Source of the DNA: Thermovorax subterraneus
GTDB taxonomy: Bacteria; Bacillota; Thermosediminibacteria; Thermosediminibacterales; Thermosediminibacteraceae
Assembly: GCA_021608145.1 (NCBI GenBank)
Contig: JAKIHM010000001.1
Coordinates: forward strand, 342,051-406,050
Reading direction: 5' to 3'
DNA length: 64,000 nt
Positions within the stretch are counted from its first letter, which is position 1, and each line of letters begins with the position of its first letter. Shown here one piece after another: positions 27,822-37,086 of this stretch. A program made the translations under genes and the position numbers. Below the pieces are notes generated by a model. It was not told the origin of the DNA, made no database searches, and saw only the letters and a list, made by a program, of their open reading frames with translations.

Positions 27822-28397
27822 ATGTTATTGAATATACAAAAAGTTAAAGAAACATACAACATCAGCAGAAGTACATTAAAAAATTGAGAAAAGGAAGGAT
27901 TAATAACTCCAATTAGGACACCAAAAGGGAGAAGAAGATATAAAAACTATACATCAGTGATAGGGATGCTGAAATATGCACCGCAGTATATGATAAGAAA
28001 GGACGTAGCAGCAGCGTATGTCATAGCAAGAAGAGGACTTGGGTTAAAAGAGCAAATTCCCGAAGGATATATGGCAATTCTAAAAGATTTAGATGCTGAC
28101 GAATTGGAGGAACTAAAAGAGCACGTAAATAGAACGGTCAAGAACAAACAACTAAAGAAAAGGCAACTACAGGAGATAGAAAGGGCGATAAGACTATTAC
28201 AAAGCCTTGTGAGTGAGCCAGGGAGGGGACCAAGACCTCTGGATGGAACAAGTCTTGGTGCCTATAGCGAAAGCTACAATCTCTGGCGAGTTCTCAAGGT
28301 AGCGGTGGTGACGCCACTCTCCCCTGAGAAAGTATTAAGGGATGTCTCTGTCCTGAAGGGAGTATTACATACAGGGCAAGTGGGGAGACCCGGGTAA
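27822..28397 (+). pseudogene. IS607-type remnant: TnpA N-terminus joined in frame to a TnpB-like C-terminus
   Basis: From ATG 27822 the reading is a MerR-like serine-recombinase N-terminus (VKETYNISRSTLKN). It is interrupted by TGA where Trp is expected, then EKEGLITPIRTPKGRRRYK. At YTSVIGMLKYAPQY the same frame switches into the C-terminal part of a TnpB-related nuclease (RKDVAAAYVIARRGLGLKE, then TPLSPEKVLRDVSVLKGVL). The recombinase catalytic domain and most of TnpB are gone. The element is inactive and reads as an internal deletion derivative. Confidence 0.65.
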
Positions 28398-28500
28398 GGG
28401 CGCGAGTTCCTGCTTCTTGGGGCAGGGGCTAAGGGAGTGCTTAAATACCGCCTGCTGGGAGTGAGCGCTCTCTGAAAGGGCGGACTATAAATAGCCCAGC
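28190..28500 (+). ncRNA. Possible omega-RNA-like structured RNA at the end of the TnpB remnant
   Basis: The DNA overlapping and following the TnpB C-terminus is rich in complementary segments. ACCAAGAC pairs with GTCTTGGT, TAGC-GAAA-GCTA forms a tetraloop hairpin, and GGGAGGGG faces CTCTCCCC. TnpB elements carry their guide RNA at exactly this place (3' end of tnpB into the right end). The assignment is inferred from position and structure only. Confidence 0.35.
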
Positions 28501-28515
28501 TGTCTAAGGAGAAAA

Positions 28516-29616
28516 ATGCGAAAAAGGATGAGGGAATATGGCCTTTCCTTAGGGCTGCTTCCGACAGGCCCTTTGAATGCCATAACCGATGTGGAAGGGG
28601 TGGGGGTAGGGCACGTGACTCTGATTTCTGGAGAAGGGAAGCTCATTCCGGGGAAGGGTCCCGTGCGGACGGGGGTGACCGCGATAATACCGCACGGTGG
28701 AAATATATTCAAGGAAAAATTGATTGCCTCGTGCTTTGTGGGAAACGGCTTCGGTAAGTCCGCTGGGCTGATACAGATAAAGGAGCTGGGGACGCTGGAG
28801 ACGCCGATAATCCTCACCAATACGCTTTCCGTCGGAATCGCCTCCGATGCCCTGGTGGAGTACATGCTTTCCATGAACGATGACATCGGAGTTACGACCG
28901 GGACCGTAAACCCGGTGGTATTAGAGTGCAACGACGGGTACTTAAATGACATAAGGGGAAGGCATGTGAAACGAGAGCATGTCATCGAGGCCATAATGAG
29001 TGCAAAAAGGGAGTTCGAAACGGGAAGCGTGGGCGCCGGGACTGGCATGATATGTCACGGGTTTAAGGGCGGCATCGGCACAGCCTCGAGGCAAATAGAG
29101 ATAGGGGGAAAGGTCTACATAGTAGGAGCTTTGCTCCTCACCAATTACGGCAGGATGGAGGACCTCATTTTCAACGGCAAAAACGTAGGAAGGATGCTGA
29201 AAGAAAGGCTGGAAAGGGATATAAAAGGTAAGAAAGACACCATAGAGGAAGACAAAGGCTCGTGCATAATAGTCATCGCCACCGATGTGCCGCTGGATGC
29301 AAGGGACCTTGAGAGGGTGGCAAAGAGGGGGATTTTAGGCCTTGCGAGGACCGGCTCCTTCATGGGAAATGGAAGCGGGGACATTGCACTTGCCTTTTCG
29401 ACTGCAAACAGAGTTTGCCATTACGGCGAGACTTTCATCAGAATCGAGACCCTGTCCTCCCATTCCGATGAAATAAATAAGGTGTTTCAGGCAGCGGTGG
29501 AAGCGGTGGAGGAGGCAGTCTGGGATTCGATGTTCACGGCGGAAAGAATAGTTGGGAGGGATTACCACGAAGTCCCCATCTTGCCGGTGGATTGGTTATT
29601 AGAGTTGAAATCATGA
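28516..29616 (+). CDS. P1 family peptidase (DmpA-type aminopeptidase/acylhydrolase)
   Basis: N-terminal-nucleophile hydrolase of 366 residues in the DmpA/L-aminopeptidase family. The family opening GPLNAITDVEGVGVGHVTL is seen here as TGPLNAITDVEGVGVGH. Autoproteolysis should occur at Gly-Ser in DKGSCIIVIATDVPL (about residue 249), releasing the nucleophilic serine. VGAGTGMICHGFKGGIGTAS is also characteristic. AAGGAG precedes the ATG. It starts immediately after the IS607 debris and overlaps mazF by 6 bases at the end. Confidence 0.9.
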   Translation: MRKRMREYGLSLGLLPTGPLNAITDVEGVGVGHVTLISGEGKLIPGKGPVRTGVTAIIPHGGNIFKEKLIASCFVGNGFGKSAGLIQIKELGTLETPIILTNTLSVGIASDALVEYMLSMNDDIGVTTGTVNPVVLECNDGYLNDIRGRHVKREHVIEAIMSAKREFETGSVGAGTGMICHGFKGGIGTASRQIEIGGKVYIVGALLLTNYGRMEDLIFNGKNVGRMLKERLERDIKGKKDTIEEDKGSCIIVIATDVPLDARDLERVAKRGILGLARTGSFMGNGSGDIALAFSTANRVCHYGETFIRIETLSSHSDEINKVFQAAVEAVEEAVWDSMFTAERIVGRDYHEVPILPVDWLLELKS

Positions 29617-29944
29617 CAAAAAAGTATGAATCAGTTCCAAACACTTCGAAACAATTTCGTCGGGTACTCGTCCCACTATTTGAAGCTGCCGGGCCCGCCA
29701 GTCTAAACTCTTGAGTTGATCCGTTAAAATTACGCCTTCGATGGCCAGGCACGACGGCAGTTCTACTTCAAAGGGATAGCCCTTTTTTTTGCCGGGTAAT
29801 CGGACAAAGCACCGCAAATCCCGTTTTTTGATTAAACAGTTTTAGCGATAGTACGATCGCCGGTCGCCTCCCCGCTTGCTCGTGTCCCGATTGTGGTGTA
29901 AAATTGACATAGACGAGGTCTCCGCGATCCAGCACCTGTATCAA
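29611..29944 (-). pseudogene. mazF: mazF toxin gene interrupted by a frameshift in an A8 run
   Basis: MazF/PemK endoribonuclease toxin read in two frames. The first frame gives LDRGDLVYVNFTPQSGHEQ then AGRRPAIVLS and CPITRQKK, and closes early after the A8 tract (T8 at 29783-29790 on the plus strand). The second frame continues KKGYPFEVELPSCLAIEGV to IVSKCLELIHTFLS and stop at 29611. Removing one A restores the full toxin of about 110 residues. The start is TTG at 29944 or GTG at 29935, just after the mazE stop. It may be a null mutation, slippage-controlled expression or a sequencing error. Confidence 0.75.
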
Positions 29945-30177
29945 AACAATTCATTCCCTTCAGTGCCGAAATCAATTTCCGTATGGCAGTTTTCGGGCGT
30001 AATTTTTGCTAAAAGTTCTTCCAAAGTTGGCTTTTTCTTTTTTGGTATAAGCTTCAGGACTTGATTTTCTATAATTATTTCCAGCTCCGAACCCTGCCTT
30101 ATAGACAACTGTTGGGCAATTACTCTCGGGATACGGATAGCGAGGCTGTTACCCCATTTTTGGACCTTTGCCGTCAT
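29941..30177 (-). CDS. mazE: MazE-family antitoxin (AbrB/SpoVT-fold)
   Basis: Antitoxin of about 78 residues. The N-terminal swapped-hairpin DNA-binding domain (VQKWGNSLAIRIPRVIAQQL) is followed by an acidic C-terminal tail (TPENCHTEIDFGTEGNELF) that would bind MazF. The start at 30177 has GAGGTG upstream; the in-frame ATG at 30210 lies inside the -10 element. It would neutralise MazF and autorepress its promoter. It is intact although the toxin frame is broken. Confidence 0.85.
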   Translation of the reverse strand: MTAKVQKWGNSLAIRIPRVIAQQLSIRQGSELEIIIENQVLKLIPKKKKPTLEELLAKITPENCHTEIDFGTEGNELF

Positions 30178-30208
30178 AAAAGGCACCTCTTTTTGTTCGT
30201 TTGATTTC

Positions 30209-30254
30209 ATTATACCACCTTTCCTTTCTTTTGTATATACATAGTTTATACATA
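30209..30254 (-). promoter_or_regulatory. mazEF promoter with tandem TATACATA repeats facing the Wadjet operon
   Basis: On the minus strand, TATACA (30232-30237) and TATAAT (30209-30214) are 17 bases apart. On the plus strand TATACATA occurs twice (30236-30243 and 30247-30254), one helical turn apart, overlapping the -35 element. The interval is only about 118 bases between mazE and jetA, so any bound repressor could affect both directions (inference). Confidence 0.5.
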
Positions 30255-30295
30255 AATTTAAAAAGCAATCACGTTTTCAAAATGAGGGAAAAAGC

Positions 30296-31681
30296 ATGGC
30301 CTTTTTCGACAAAATTCCGGAAAATCTTTTTTCGGTCTTGGCTTCCAAAAATAAACACGTCTACCTGGAGTCACTTTTCATAATCTTCCAGGCGTACCAG
30401 GAGGAAATGCTCGTAAAAAAGGACGAGCTGGTGGAAAGGCTGAAAACTTACCTTGAAAATTCGAGCTTTTCGCCCGAGGAGGAAGAAGACGAGGAAAGGC
30501 CGGACGATGCAAGCCTTTCGGCCCTCGCCCATTTCATTTTGCGAAAGCTTGAAAAAACCGGCTGGATATACCGGGACTATTCGGAAAATTTTATAGAGGA
30601 AATTATATACCTTCACGATTACTCGATAAAAATCCTGAATACGCTGTACGAGCTTCAAACGGACGACGTGAAGGACTACGGCTTGTACGTCCACTCCGCC
30701 TATAACAACCTGAAAAACCAGGACCTGGAAAGAAGCGAGGACGCCATTTTTGCCCTCCGGGAAGCCTACAAGAGGACGAAAGACCTCATAAACGAACTAA
30801 AAAGCCTTCTCAACAACCTGAGGAAATATCATCAGGCCTTGTACGAAAAGGAAGAGATAAGGCAAATTTTGAAGGAGCACTTCGACGAGTTCAGGGAACT
30901 TATCGATGAGAGAATATACCACCCCCTGAAGACCCTCGATTCCATCCCCCGCTACAAGACTCCTATCATAAATATTTTAAACTCCTGGCTTTACGACAAA
31001 GAAATGATGGACCTCTTGGTGAAATCTTCAGTAAGACGGAGGATTTACAAGGATGAGGAAGAAGCCCTTGAGAAAGTCACGGGGATGATAAACGAGATAG
31101 TGAACATCTACTACAATATCGATGTTTTGCTCAAGGAGATTGATAGAAAGAGGGCGGCCTATACCAGGGCTTCGGTAGAGAGGATGCAGTACCTTTTGAA
31201 CGTCGATATGAGCCTAAAAGGTAAAATAGTGGAGATACTCAAAGCTATCCCGCAAAATGACGGAATAGTAACCGCCGTAAACGATGCCGTCTTGATTTTT
31301 CCCCAGAGCTACATCGACGAGAATTCGCTCTATACGAAGAAATCCGAGCGGAAACTGCAGGATGTGAAATTCGCCAAAATAAAAGAGGCCGAGGAAGAAG
31401 GCGTTTTCGAAAAGGAGATGGAAAGCTTAAAAGAGAGGCTCAAGAGTGCCTTGACGCGAAAGAAGGTCTTTGAGTTTTTCAAAAAGCTTTTAAGGGAAAA
31501 AAGAGAAGTTTTATCCGAAGATATAAACCTCGATGGCGACGAGGAATTTTTGATGCTCATCCTGGGGGTCATCATGCACGACGAACGGGGTTCCTTTTAC
31601 GATGTGGCCTTTGAAGAAAAAGGAAGCGTATCCGTAAACGGCTACAGGATTCCCCGCATGAGGATAAAAAAGAAGGTGTAG
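30296..31681 (+). CDS. jetA: Wadjet anti-plasmid protein JetA (MksF/kleisin-like)
   Basis: 461-residue first subunit of the Wadjet SMC-like complex, rich in alpha-helix and charged residues. It is identified mainly by the operon order JetA-B-C-D and by size, which fits the kleisin-like JetA. GAGGGA precedes the ATG. The stop is 2 bases before the jetB start. In Wadjet, JetA bridges the JetC ATPase heads. No catalytic motif is expected or seen. Confidence 0.85.
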   Translation: MAFFDKIPENLFSVLASKNKHVYLESLFIIFQAYQEEMLVKKDELVERLKTYLENSSFSPEEEEDEERPDDASLSALAHFILRKLEKTGWIYRDYSENFIEEIIYLHDYSIKILNTLYELQTDDVKDYGLYVHSAYNNLKNQDLERSEDAIFALREAYKRTKDLINELKSLLNNLRKYHQALYEKEEIRQILKEHFDEFRELIDERIYHPLKTLDSIPRYKTPIINILNSWLYDKEMMDLLVKSSVRRRIYKDEEEALEKVTGMINEIVNIYYNIDVLLKEIDRKRAAYTRASVERMQYLLNVDMSLKGKIVEILKAIPQNDGIVTAVNDAVLIFPQSYIDENSLYTKKSERKLQDVKFAKIKEAEEEGVFEKEMESLKERLKSALTRKKVFEFFKKLLREKREVLSEDINLDGDEEFLMLILGVIMHDERGSFYDVAFEEKGSVSVNGYRIPRMRIKKKV

Positions 31682-31683
31682 AG

Positions 31684-32319
31684 ATGTGGTATGAGGAATA
31701 CGAAAAGATGAGCGATTCCCAAAAGCGGGAATTCGCAAAGTTGGTAAACTTCCTCCTTTCTCACAATTTTATCCTGAGGGAAAAGTATGACAAAACCTCG
31801 ATGAACGTGAGGATAAACCCGGACTATAGATTCGTGGAACGCTACTTTGAAGTCTTTTCCGGCTACCTTTCCATGGCCGGCTGGGACGTACAAAAAGACA
31901 ACCACTACGGCGTGATTTCAATCTACAACAGATTCGAGCAAAACCGCGCAAGGCTGAAGAAATTCGAGACATTGGTGCTTTTTGCATTAAGGCTTTTGTA
32001 CGAAGAGGAAAGGGAAAAACTTTCTCTGAGAAGGGATGTTATAGTGACAAAGGGCGACGTGGTGAGGAAGCTCCTCAATACCGGGGCCCTGGACAAAAAG
32101 CCGGCAGAAAGGGACTTAAACGATGCCCTGAATTTTTTCAAAAATTACCAGATAATAGAGAAAATAGAAAATCCCTTGGACGACTACGAAAGCAGGATAA
32201 TCATATACCCTTCCATTTTGCACGTCTTGCCATCGGAAAAGATTAATGTCATCTACGGGATGATAGAGGAAGGAAGTTCGGAAGAAGAAATACCCGAAGG
32301 GGAGGCAGATGAAAGTTGA
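31684..32319 (+). CDS. jetB: Wadjet protein JetB (MksE-like)
   Basis: 211-residue protein of the DUF4194/MksE-like type, with winged-helix character expected (GDVVRKLLNTGALDKKPAERDL). It has an acidic C-terminal tail (SSEEEIPEGEADES). It overlaps jetC by 4 bases (ATGA), indicating tight coupling. It binds the JetA kleisin as the accessory KITE-like subunit in the known complex. Confidence 0.85.
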   Translation: MWYEEYEKMSDSQKREFAKLVNFLLSHNFILREKYDKTSMNVRINPDYRFVERYFEVFSGYLSMAGWDVQKDNHYGVISIYNRFEQNRARLKKFETLVLFALRLLYEEEREKLSLRRDVIVTKGDVVRKLLNTGALDKKPAERDLNDALNFFKNYQIIEKIENPLDDYESRIIIYPSILHVLPSEKINVIYGMIEEGSSEEEIPEGEADES

Positions 32320-35300
32320 AGCTTTTGAAAAAACTGCTTCTCATTAACTGGCACTACATCCTGCACGAACTCATAGAATTCGAGATGATAAATTTCCTGA
32401 CCGGGAAAAACGGCGCCGGGAAGTCCACGATAGTAGACGCCTTGCAGCTTTTAATCCTGGGGGATACGAAGGGCGATTATTTCAACAAGGCCGCCAACGA
32501 AAGGTCCAAGAGAAATTTAAAAGGGTACTTACGGGGAGAGATCGCCGACGATACGGAAGGCGGCATCCTCCTTTTGAGGGAAGGGAACTTTTCCAGCTAC
32601 ATCGTGGGCGAGTTTTACGATACCGCAAAGAAGAGCACCTTTTGCTACGGCGTTGCCTTCGACGTATTTGAAAACGGGGAGGAGAACCACAGGTTCTTTT
32701 ACCTCGAATCGTACTTGCCGGAAAACCACTTCATAGTAGACGGAGTTCCTCTGAATACGAGGGACCTGAGGACTTTTCTTAGTGCAAGATACAGGGAAAA
32801 ATTTAAGATTTTCAGCTCAAACAGGGAATACCAGGCCCATTTTTTGGCGAAGATGGGGAGCCTCAACGAAAAATTCTACAGCGTCTTTAAAAAATCCGTT
32901 TCCTTTTCACCAATAGTGGAGATAGAAAAATTCATTACCGAATACGTGTGCGACGCACCGCCCAAGATCGACATCTCCGACATGCAGGAAAACCTGAGGT
33001 ATTACAAAGAACTGGAGTACCAGGCTGAGCAGGTAAAAAAGATGGTAGGAGATTTAGAGGAGATAGAAGCCCTTTATAATGAATATCTTGCGGAAGAAAA
33101 GAGACTAAAGGAGCAGGAATACCTTATAAAAAGAGCCCAGGTGGAAAGCATAATAAATCAAAAGCGAGCTCTTTTAAAGGAAACGGAAGCAAAGAAGGCC
33201 CTTTTGGAGGAAAAGGAAGGGCAAAAAAATGAATTCGAAAGAAAAGTCTATGAACTTGAGCGAAAAAAAGAAGACCTGCTCAGGGAAAAATTCAGCATGG
33301 AAGATTACAAAAAAAGTCAGTATCTCAATGCACAGGAAGAAAGCCTCAGTGAACAAATAAAAGAGAAAAAGGTCGCCCTCCAGCAGTTCCTGGGAAATTA
33401 TACTAAAGTACTCCAAAACTGGGAAATAGTTTTAGATGAAATTTCCCCTTTTGCCGGTAAATTAGACGAGGAATTTTTGAAAATCGCAAAAACCGCAAAA
33501 GAAAAAATAAAAAAGCTTCTTGTCGGTACCGCCGATAGCATTACTGATATCGAAGAAGAGGAACTCCTTTCTTTGAAAAATGATGCTTTTCAGTGTAAAG
33601 ACCGCATCGAAAAGCTTTTTTACTCCATGGAGCAGGAAAAAACAAAACTGGAGGAAGACATAAGAGCACTCGAAGGAGAGATAGAGAATCTCAAAAAAGG
33701 CATTAAGCCCTACGACAGGAAGCTTCTAGAGCTGAAGGGCGAGATAGAAAAAGCCTTGAAGAGCAAATACAAGAAGGAAATAAAGGTGGAAATCCTGGCG
33801 GACCTTCTGGAAGTGCGGGACAAAAAGTGGCAAAACGCCGTGGAGGCTTACCTTCACACCCAGAAATTTTACCTCATCCCGGAGCCAGAATACTTTGTGG
33901 ATGCCTTGAAAATCTACGACAGACTGAAATTCGAAAAGGGCTTTTACGATATAGGTCTGGTGGACACCGGAAAACTCGAAAGGCAAAACATAAAAGTATG
34001 GGAAAACAGCCTCGCTTCAGAAGTAATGACGGATAATAGATACGCCCGGCTTTTCGTGGATTTTCTGCTGGGAAGGGTGGCAAAGTGCGAAAAAGTTGAG
34101 GATTTGAGAAACTACCCCACGGCCATCACACCGGACTGCATGCTGTATCAGAATTTCGTGGCAAGGCAGCTAAACCCGGAGAGGTGGAGGATACCTTATA
34201 TCGGCAAAAAATCCATGGAAGCTATGATGCAGGCAAAAACAGCTGAGATGAAGGAGAAGAAGACCCAGCTAAAGGAACTGATGGATGGCTACGAAAGACT
34301 TGCCCGGATTAAGAACGTGGAACCCATCACGGAAAGCTTCATAGAGAATGTAAAAAATGCCAAAAAAGAAAGGGAAAGACTGGATTTACTCTCGGAAAAG
34401 ATAAAAGAAATCGAGAGGCAAAAGTCCTTGCTTGACCTTACAAAATTGATGGAAATCGACGATAGGATAGCAAAAGCTGAAAAAGAGCTGGAAGGAGCAA
34501 AAAATGAAATAAAAAAGCTGCAAGGAGTCATATCGGAGATAACTTCCGAAATAAAGCTTTTGGAGCACCAGAAGGAGCAAACAGAAAAAGAACTTAAAAG
34601 CCAGCTTCAGGCTTTAAAAGGGGGATTCGACCCAGATTTCATAAAGGAAATGGGGGAGCCCAGGTTCCTCAAGGAGCTTCAGGCAAGAAAAGAGCCGGAA
34701 AATATAATAAGGGCATTTCAAAGCCAGGTGGCAAGGACCCAGAGTCAAAAGGAGAAAAAGTGGAATTTGCTTTTGAACAAGCGCTCGGATTACAACCGTG
34801 AGTACAAGATGCCATTTAACGTATCCTCTGCAGATAATGCCGAATACCGAAAGGAACTTGAAAGACTTTTAAGGACCGAGCTTCCCGCCTACGAAGAGAA
34901 AATAAAGGACGCGAAGGAAAAGGCAAGGATTCAGTTCCAAGAGGACTTCATAAGCAAGATAAAGGAAAACATCGATAAGGTAAAGGAGCAGATCGACGAG
35001 CTTAATTCGGCCTTGAAGCAGTTCTCCTTCGGGAAAGACAGGTACAGGTTCGAAGTAAGGCCCAACCCGACTTACAGAAAATTTTACGACATGATAATGG
35101 ACAGCCTCCTTCTCGAGGGTTATTCCATATTCTCCATAGAATTTCAAAAACGGCACGGAGAAGCTTTGGAGGAGCTTTTCAACCAGATAGTCTATGTAGG
35201 AGAGTCGACCCTTTCGGCGGACGAAAGGGAAAAGCTCGAGAAAAACATCGAAATGTACACCGACTACCGCACCTACCTTACCTTCGATCTCATCGTTACC

Positions 35301-35681
35301 GACGACCAGGGCAGAGAATCGAGGCTTTCGAGGACGCTTCTTAAAAAATCTGGAGGAGAAACCCAGACGCCATTTTATATATCAATCCTCGCTTCCTTCG
35401 GCAGGATTTACCGGCTTGGGAACATGTACAGAGAAAACAATACTCTGAGGCTCATAATCTTTGACGAAGCCTTCAGCAAGATGGACCACCAGCGGGTGCA
35501 GGAAAGCATAAAGCTTCTGAGGAGCTTCGGCTTTCAGGCAATTATCTCGGCCCCTACGGAAAAGATTCAGGATATAGCGACTTTGGTGGACCGGAACCTG
35601 TGCGTGATAAAAGGCAAAGACAGCACCATTGTGCGGGCCTTCGACCCGAGGGAAGTGATGGAAGAAGGGGAAGGCAGTTGA
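32316..35681 (+). CDS. jetC: Wadjet SMC-like ATPase JetC (MksB-like)
   Basis: 1121-residue SMC-like ATPase. Walker A GKNGAGKST is at residues 30-38, followed by the JetC-type stretch ANERSKRNLKGYLRGE. Long coiled coils run about 230-470 and 640-800 around a central hinge region (about 480-620). The ABC signature KKSGGETQT is near residue 1012 and Walker B LRLIIFDEAFSKMD near 1046-1055. It would extrude loops on DNA using ATP. It overlaps both neighbours at start and stop codons. Confidence 0.95.
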   Translation: MKLLKKLLLINWHYILHELIEFEMINFLTGKNGAGKSTIVDALQLLILGDTKGDYFNKAANERSKRNLKGYLRGEIADDTEGGILLLREGNFSSYIVGEFYDTAKKSTFCYGVAFDVFENGEENHRFFYLESYLPENHFIVDGVPLNTRDLRTFLSARYREKFKIFSSNREYQAHFLAKMGSLNEKFYSVFKKSVSFSPIVEIEKFITEYVCDAPPKIDISDMQENLRYYKELEYQAEQVKKMVGDLEEIEALYNEYLAEEKRLKEQEYLIKRAQVESIINQKRALLKETEAKKALLEEKEGQKNEFERKVYELERKKEDLLREKFSMEDYKKSQYLNAQEESLSEQIKEKKVALQQFLGNYTKVLQNWEIVLDEISPFAGKLDEEFLKIAKTAKEKIKKLLVGTADSITDIEEEELLSLKNDAFQCKDRIEKLFYSMEQEKTKLEEDIRALEGEIENLKKGIKPYDRKLLELKGEIEKALKSKYKKEIKVEILADLLEVRDKKWQNAVEAYLHTQKFYLIPEPEYFVDALKIYDRLKFEKGFYDIGLVDTGKLERQNIKVWENSLASEVMTDNRYARLFVDFLLGRVAKCEKVEDLRNYPTAITPDCMLYQNFVARQLNPERWRIPYIGKKSMEAMMQAKTAEMKEKKTQLKELMDGYERLARIKNVEPITESFIENVKNAKKERERLDLLSEKIKEIERQKSLLDLTKLMEIDDRIAKAEKELEGAKNEIKKLQGVISEITSEIKLLEHQKEQTEKELKSQLQALKGGFDPDFIKEMGEPRFLKELQARKEPENIIRAFQSQVARTQSQKEKKWNLLLNKRSDYNREYKMPFNVSSADNAEYRKELERLLRTELPAYEEKIKDAKEKARIQFQEDFISKIKENIDKVKEQIDELNSALKQFSFGKDRYRFEVRPNPTYRKFYDMIMDSLLLEGYSIFSIEFQKRHGEALEELFNQIVYVGESTLSADEREKLEKNIEMYTDYRTYLTFDLIVTDDQGRESRLSRTLLKKSGGETQTPFYISILASFGRIYRLGNMYRENNTLRLIIFDEAFSKMDHQRVQESIKLLRSFGFQAIISAPTEKIQDIATLVDRNLCVIKGKDSTIVRAFDPREVMEEGEGS

Positions 35682-36907
35682 TGGATTTAAGGAAGGCGAT
35701 TGTATCAAGGCTTCTTGACAAATACGAAAGAAGTAAGAGATTTTCGGGAGATGCCAAAATCGAAAAAAGGATAACTTTGAACTTTTCCAAGGGCGAATTT
35801 CCCTTCTACGATATAGAAAATGTGGAATCCAAGGAAAGCGTCCATTTTGCCTTAAAGGACCTGGAGAAAGAGGGCATTATCAAGATAAAGTGGGTAAAAT
35901 TTGAAGAAGGAAATATCGTAGAAAAGGTGTTTTTAAACCTGGAAAATTTGGGAAAAGCTTATGGTGCGGCCAAGAGAAAGCCCAAAGATGCGATTTTAAA
36001 AAGGATGGCAGAAAAGCTTTCCAGTTTCAAAAAAGAAATAAAAAGCGAGTGGCTTTTAGGATTTGCCGACTTTGAAATAGAAAGGATAACGAAGAAAAAG
36101 AGCTACCCTGCATACCTCCCGAAGGAAGAAGAATTATTTGACTTTACGCTGAAGGCCTTAAAAGGGATTGAACAAAAAGGCGATGAAGAGATTTTAGAAA
36201 GGGTTTTCAGCAAAAGGTACCTGAAGGACAGCAAGAAATTCGAGAGGGTAAAGGGCAAAGTCTTTGCAGTGATGAAAGATTTTCTTTTCAAAGAAGACAT
36301 CGAAGAAGACGAAGCCTTTGAAAGGATTGGGATATTGAAGACCATAGAGGAGATACTTTTTTGCGGGGCATTAAAGGCCACGGTGGCGGGGAGCGTTGTG
36401 GATTTTTCTGCTTTCGCCTACGGCACTTCCTTAAACAGCCTTTCTGTGAGAGAGATGAAAATTTTAGATATCTCGTGCAGCAGGATAATTACCGTCGAAA
36501 ACAAGGCCAATTACTATGAATTGGTAAAGGATGCAAACTCGAAAGGAGACTTTATAGTCTACCTCGGAGGCTTTTACAGCCCATCGAAGAGGCTTTTTCT
36601 GGAAAAGCTTTATTCTTTTATTAAGGCTAAAAATAAAAATATAGAGTTTTATCACTGGGGAGACATAGACCTGGGAGGATTCAAGATTTTCGTGAAATTG
36701 AAAGAAATAATAAAAGAGCTAAATCCTCTTTACATGGACGTGGAAACGCTGGAAAATTACAAAGCCTTCGGCGAGCCTTTCAGCAGGGAATATGAAGGAA
36801 GATTGAAGGAGCTTCTAGAAAAGCCGGAGTACAGCGAATTTTACGGCGTCATACAGGAAATGCTGAAACTCGGGATAAGGCTGGAACAGGAGGCTATTTT
36901 GGCGTGA
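35681..36907 (+). CDS. jetD: Wadjet nuclease JetD (Toprim-type)
   Basis: 408-residue topoisomerase-VI-A/Toprim-like nuclease subunit. An N-terminal winged-helix region is followed by the C-terminal Toprim domain. The conserved Glu is in TVENKANYYELV (Glu273) and the D-x-D motif in HWGDIDLGGFKIF (Asp328, Asp330). The ATG at 35681 overlaps the jetC stop (TGATG). JetD cleaves small circular DNA once JetABC have extruded it. All key residues are present, so the system looks functional. Confidence 0.93.
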   Translation: MDLRKAIVSRLLDKYERSKRFSGDAKIEKRITLNFSKGEFPFYDIENVESKESVHFALKDLEKEGIIKIKWVKFEEGNIVEKVFLNLENLGKAYGAAKRKPKDAILKRMAEKLSSFKKEIKSEWLLGFADFEIERITKKKSYPAYLPKEEELFDFTLKALKGIEQKGDEEILERVFSKRYLKDSKKFERVKGKVFAVMKDFLFKEDIEEDEAFERIGILKTIEEILFCGALKATVAGSVVDFSAFAYGTSLNSLSVREMKILDISCSRIITVENKANYYELVKDANSKGDFIVYLGGFYSPSKRLFLEKLYSFIKAKNKNIEFYHWGDIDLGGFKIFVKLKEIIKELNPLYMDVETLENYKAFGEPFSREYEGRLKELLEKPEYSEFYGVIQEMLKLGIRLEQEAILA

Positions 36908-37086
36908 AATGTTTTTTTAATCAAAATAATGGAGGATTTTTTATTTTTTCGTAGAAGTAATTATCAAAAATTACAAAAACTTATTGTCATAGATTTTGCC
37001 GTCGACCCCCTAGGATTTTTTAAGTACCGGAGGTCGACGGCACATTCGAGGCTTAGAGGCCTTATAAAATCTTGTTTTTTTGCTTG
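36908..37086 (+). promoter_or_regulatory. Leader of CRISPR array 1 with a GTCGAC hairpin
   Basis: AT-rich 179-base interval after jetD. It contains the perfect inverted repeat GCCGTCGACC (36998-37007) / GGTCGACGGC (37032-37041) with a CCCCTAGG-containing loop, then an AT-rich stretch ending TTTTTTTGCTTG before the first repeat. Degenerate repeats at the far end of the array place the leader here, so transcription runs on the plus strand. Confidence 0.65.
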
